This document shows, piece by piece, positions 60,976 through 64,000 of a DNA stretch of 64,000 nucleotides. The DNA comes from Rosenbergiella epipactidis (lineage in GTDB: Bacteria > Pseudomonadota > Gammaproteobacteria > Enterobacterales > Enterobacteriaceae): the NCBI RefSeq assembly GCF_018494055.1, contig NZ_JABBFQ010000001.1, positions 124,001-188,000 on the forward strand, written 5' to 3'. The translations under genes were made by a program, and so were the position numbers. How positions within the stretch are numbered: position 1 is the stretch's first letter; the number at the start of each line of letters is the position of its first letter. Below the pieces are notes generated by a model. The model saw only the letters and a program-made list of their open reading frames with translations. It was not told the DNA's origin and made no database searches.

Positions 60976-62067
60976 CTACAGCATCACAGTCATTAAATAG
61001 GCCACAAATAAAACTAAGTGTGCCACGCCATTCAATACGTTGGTTCGACCCGTTGAGAATGAAATTTGGCTCAAGATTAACACGCTGGCTAAGACCACCA
61101 TTTGTGGCGCATCTAATCCGAAATGTAAGTCATTCCCCGTTATCGTTGCAATGATCGTTATGACCGGTACAGTTAACGAGATAGTTGCAATCACCGATCC
61201 GAAGAAAAGATTCATTGCACGTTGAACCTGATTAGCCAGTACGGCTTTAATGGCACCTAGTCCTTCAGGCGATAAAATTAACAAGGCAATTAAGAAGCCG
61301 GTAAATTGTTGCGGTGCGTGCAAGGCGTGCAATAAGTTTTCCAACACTGGGCCGTTAAGCTTAGTCACGCTGATCACGGCAATAAGGTGAATAATTAACC
61401 AAATACTGTGCCAAGTACTACTGTGGGCGGAGGGCTTACCATGATGCGGATCACCATCATCGCTATCGTCCTCATGTTCATAGACAAAGAGACTTTGGTG
61501 AGTCTTGGTCTGAATCAACAGAAAAACGCCGTACATCACCGCGGAGAGCGCTGCGACTAACAGCGATTGCCCCGTAGTAAAATTACCACCCGGTAAAGCA
61601 TTGGGGAAAATGAGCACGAGGATAGCGAGGGGAAAGATCGCGATAAGATACTGCTTCACACCCGCGAGATTAACGTATTGTGTGGCGAATTTACCGCCGC
61701 CAAGTAACAACGCGAAGCCAACTAGCCCACCGATCACTATCATAATAATAGAATAGAGCGTGTCACGCATGAGCGTCGGCTCAGCGCTGCCAGTTGCCAT
61801 AAGCGCTGAGATTAAACTCACTTCTAAAATCACTACAGAAAGGGTCAGTACGAGAGAGCCGTAGGGTTCACCTAAGCGATGAGCCAATACATCGGCATGG
61901 CGGACCACACTGAAGGCACTGGAAAGGATCGCCACTAAAGCAATGATATTCATTCCGGTGGTTAACGCTAGACCGTCAGGTTGTCCAAATCCCAGTAATA
62001 GGCCGATAGCCAGAATGGGAAGCGCCAAACTAAATTCCGTATGACGTGTTTTTTCGTTACCAGGCAT
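60976..62067 (-). CDS. chaA: Sodium-potassium/proton antiporter ChaA
   Basis: 363 aa CaCA-superfamily cation exchanger, about eleven spans. Two alpha repeats: LVLTLSVVILEVSLISALM and LILSPEGLGAIKAVLANQ, each with acidic residues. A cytoplasmic acidic/His loop lies mid-protein (EHEDDSDDGDPHHGKPSAH). It exports Ca2+, Na+ and K+ at alkaline pH. It follows kdsA convergently, as in E. coli. Confidence 0.94.
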   Translation of the reverse strand: MPGNEKTRHTEFSLALPILAIGLLLGFGQPDGLALTTGMNIIALVAILSSAFSVVRHADVLAHRLGEPYGSLVLTLSVVILEVSLISALMATGSAEPTLMRDTLYSIIMIVIGGLVGFALLLGGGKFATQYVNLAGVKQYLIAIFPLAILVLIFPNALPGGNFTTGQSLLVAALSAVMYGVFLLIQTKTHQSLFVYEHEDDSDDGDPHHGKPSAHSSTWHSIWLIIHLIAVISVTKLNGPVLENLLHALHAPQQFTGFLIALLILSPEGLGAIKAVLANQVQRAMNLFFGSVIATISLTVPVITIIATITGNDLHFGLDAPQMVVLASVLILSQISFSTGRTNVLNGVAHLVLFVAYLMTVML

Positions 62068-62494
62068 CCAATCTCCTTGTGCTATGCGTAGCGAGGGGGG
62101 ACTCGCCAGTAGAGTATTCCTAAAGGGGGAATAATAACTATAGCAAATATTTGGACGAGTTCACTTTGTTTTACTTTGCTTTACTTTGTTCGAATTGGCT
62201 AAAAAAGCTAATGATGGATTTTAACACATTGAATAAAATGGTTATTAATAAAATTACCATGAAGTTATCATAAGTATTTGTCATTAATTATATGTCCATA
62301 ACTACTATTTATAACGGTTTCGATCGATACCTTTGGTTTACCGTGCGGAATAGTTGCTTTGTAAGTAAAGTGTTAGTGAACTGCTGTCGTTAATAAGAAG
62401 AAATAATTTTAGCGTACTTTCTCAGCCTGCAGTCTTCACACTGATTACGGACTTTGTCATGATGGGAAAGTGTCCACCACAGAGGGGCGTAGTT
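62068..62494. other. chaA/chaC intergenic region without chaB
   Basis: About 427 AT-rich bases. In E. coli chaB lies between chaA and chaC; no chaB-like frame is visible here. A short tandem repeat (62163-62190) is the only structure. Two ATGs at 62459 and 62462 lack a ribosome site. Promoters for both genes must lie here. Confidence 0.55.
62163..62190. repeat. Imperfect 10-bp tandem repeat
   Basis: Units ACTTTGTTTT, ACTTTGCTTT and a partial ACTTTGTT follow each other in the chaA upstream region. Confidence 0.7.
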
Positions 62495-63175
62495 GTGCTA
62501 ACCCGAGAGTTTTTGAAAAGTGCTGACTGCCAATCGTCGTTTGGCCCAATCGAGGAAAGCTTGCTGCTTTCTACTGAACAACGCACCGCATCATTACACC
62601 AATTTTTACTTAACAAACCAAGCAAAGGGCCACTTTGGGTATTTGGTTACGGTTCCTTGATGTGGAATCCGCTCCTCGATCATGATCGGGTGGAGACCGC
62701 ACATCTTGGAGGATGGTCGAGGGAATTTTGTTTAAGTTTAATCGCGGGGCGGGGCACCGCTGAGGCGCCCGGGCGGATGTTAGCGTTAGTGAAAGGGGGC
62801 AGCACCACCGGTCTCGCATTTAAACTCTGTTGTGAGAGTTGGGAATCTGAGTTGGCGTTATTATGGAAAAGGGAGATGTTGACCGGTTGTTATCGACCTC
62901 TCTGGCAACCTCTCACTCTTGAGAGTGGCGAAATTATTGAAGCCTTAGTATTTGTTGCCAATCCTCAACATTGTCAGTTCAAAATTGAGGAAAGTATGGC
63001 GTTCAAAGCAAGAACCATTGCAAGTGCCCAAGGCCCTTTAGGTAAAAACCTGACTTATTTACAAGAGATGGTCGCCACTTTTCAGCGTTACGGTATCCAA
63101 GAACCCACACTGACCGCCTTAACAGAATACGCAGTCCAATTATCGATGGAATTGAGCGCTACAACTTCGGAATGA
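62495..63175 (+). CDS. chaC: Gamma-glutamylcyclotransferase ChaC
   Basis: 226 aa from the GTG at 62495, which has AGAGGGG upstream and gives the ChaC-like start LTREFLKSADC; the ATGs at 62459/62462 add 11-12 residues without a ribosome site. It degrades glutathione to 5-oxoproline and Cys-Gly. Substrate loop FGYGSLMWNPL, RGTAEAPGRMLALVKGG and catalytic Glu region LLWKREMLTGCY are conserved. Confidence 0.93.
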   Translation: MLTREFLKSADCQSSFGPIEESLLLSTEQRTASLHQFLLNKPSKGPLWVFGYGSLMWNPLLDHDRVETAHLGGWSREFCLSLIAGRGTAEAPGRMLALVKGGSTTGLAFKLCCESWESELALLWKREMLTGCYRPLWQPLTLESGEIIEALVFVANPQHCQFKIEESMAFKARTIASAQGPLGKNLTYLQEMVATFQRYGIQEPTLTALTEYAVQLSMELSATTSE

Positions 63176-63255
63176 GATGCTATTGTGATCTAGCTCTCGG
63201 CTTATATACTTATCGGACCTATCTCTCAGCATGATCAAAAGAGGAGTTGTTCCTA

Positions 63256-64000
63256 TTGTTAACCATTAAGCGTGACCCAGCATCCTTAACCAAGATATTA
63301 ATGGTGCTTTCTCCATTGCTGGTGTTAAGTCGTGCCCAAGGTAGTATGCTTCACCCGTCGACGCCCAGTGCTACGATGGAAAGCGCTTCCTACACCGCAG
63401 CGCTACCTGATTTAGGTTCATCTCAATCTTCGACCTCTCAGGTCGACCCGCGGCTTACCGATATCGCAACCAGTTTGGGGAAGTCCCTACAAAATTCAGA
63501 CGATGATACCAGTGCCGAGCGTAGTGCAAGAGAGTGGGCGTTTAATCATGTCAGAGACAAACTGACGGAAAAGGTCGACAGCACCGGCGAACATATACTT
63601 TCTCCCTTGGGTCAAGCGAATCTCAGCCTTAACGTCGATATGGAAGGCAAATTTACCGGATCGACCGGATCGCTGTTAACTCCCCTCAATGATAACGGCC
63701 AACGTCTAACGTTCAGTCAACTCTCTGTTAACCAGAGCACCCTAGGGACAGTAGGCAGTGCAGGGCTAGGACAACGCTTCTCCAATAATCAGTGGCTCTT
63801 CGGTTATAACGCCTTCTTGGACCAACTCTTTACCAACAATCAGCAACGCGGTTCAATTGGTACAGAACTATGGAGCCATTACCTGCGTTTTTCCGCAAAT
63901 TACTATACGCCATTATCGGGGTGGAAAAATACTTCCGCGACCCAGTCTCAACGGATGGCCCGTGGCTATGATATTACTAGCCAAGGTTACTTACCTTTCT
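63256..64000 (+). CDS. Inverse autotransporter (intimin/invasin-like, YchO/SinH type), 5' part
   Basis: About 248 codons, open at the right edge. The start is probably TTG at 63256 with GAGGAG nine bases upstream. A signal peptide region (KILMVLSPLLVLSRAQG) is followed by a Ser/Thr-rich segment, then AREWAFNHVRDKLTEKVDS and the start of the IAT beta-barrel: LSVNQSTLGTVGSAGLGQR, WLFGYNAFLDQLF, RFSANYYTPLSGW, MARGYDI. This is the family of intimin, invasin and E. coli YchO, outer-membrane adhesins whose C-terminal Ig-like domains are exported. In E. coli ychO also lies near chaC. Passenger domains are off the window. Confidence 0.88.
   Translation, partial: MLTIKRDPASLTKILMVLSPLLVLSRAQGSMLHPSTPSATMESASYTAALPDLGSSQSSTSQVDPRLTDIATSLGKSLQNSDDDTSAERSAREWAFNHVRDKLTEKVDSTGEHILSPLGQANLSLNVDMEGKFTGSTGSLLTPLNDNGQRLTFSQLSVNQSTLGTVGSAGLGQRFSNNQWLFGYNAFLDQLFTNNQQRGSIGTELWSHYLRFSANYYTPLSGWKNTSATQSQRMARGYDITSQGYLPF

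Overview
The window is chromosomal DNA of a gamma-proteobacterium of the order Enterobacterales. Housekeeping blocks read like rearranged pieces of the Escherichia coli map: rluE-nudJ-mnmA-hflD-purB-phoP, icd, lpxL, ldcA/emtA, and ychF-pth / ychH / prs-ispE-lolB / hemA-prfA-prmC-sirB1-kdsA / chaA / chaC / a ychO-like gene. Sucrose and L-arabinose loci, an IpdC-type decarboxylase and a Tat-exported oxalate decarboxylase suggest a plant-, nectar- or insect-associated Erwiniaceae-like bacterium. That placement is inference; no rRNA or tRNA gene is present to confirm it.

Layout. 1-7.9 kb: phoP, purB, hflD, mnmA, a DMT exporter, nudJ and rluE on the minus strand, then icd on the plus strand. 7.9-9.2 kb: a decayed patch after icd with the C-terminal stub of a phage-type tyrosine integrase, a pentanucleotide repeat, a tiny membrane-protein ORF and a frameshifted RibD-like deaminase. 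This is the scar expected where phages enter icd. 9.5-25 kb: accessory metabolism, namely a P-loop kinase-like protein, a large membrane protein, the oxalate decarboxylase, OsmC, SDR, TetR and a DMT exporter, ipdC with a divergent Lrp-type regulator, a galP-like porter, a dinI-like gene behind a LexA box, two oxidoreductases, and a molybdate/tungstate-type binding protein plus permease with no ATPase gene. 25-36 kb: lpxL, cho, a DMT exporter, a probable small RNA gene on the minus strand, envelope genes (CsbD/ElaB-like, lipoprotein, ldcA, emtA, glsB-like), ycdY with an M20 hydrolase, a methyltransferase and an aldehyde dehydrogenase. 36-49.3 kb: a sugar region. Sucrose genes cscK, cscB, cscA and cscR are served by two identical palindromic operators between cscB and cscA. 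The L-arabinose genes araE, araC and araBAD carry recognisable AraC half-sites. 49.3-64 kb: cold-shock-domain protein, yegP, then the conserved ychF-to-chaC block, ending inside an intimin/invasin-type inverse autotransporter.

How the genes work together. CscB imports sucrose, CscA splits it and CscK phosphorylates the fructose, under CscR. AraE imports arabinose, and AraA, AraB and AraD convert it to xylulose 5-phosphate under AraC. HemA, PrfA and PrmC link haem synthesis with translation termination; PrmC methylates PrfA. IspE, LolB, KdsA and LpxL build the envelope.

The most useful non-coding observation is a gene-free segment on the minus strand at about 28656-28746. It has a promoter, a 9-bp stem-loop, an unpaired linker and a strong terminator, and its linker contains 11 nucleotides that match the pairing core I remember for RyhB. 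No Fur box is visible, so it is a candidate sRNA and not an assigned RyhB. Other points are the absence of sirB2 and chaB from their usual places, a PhoP box folded into an inverted repeat upstream of phoP, and an inverted repeat whose second arm abuts the galP-like start codon.
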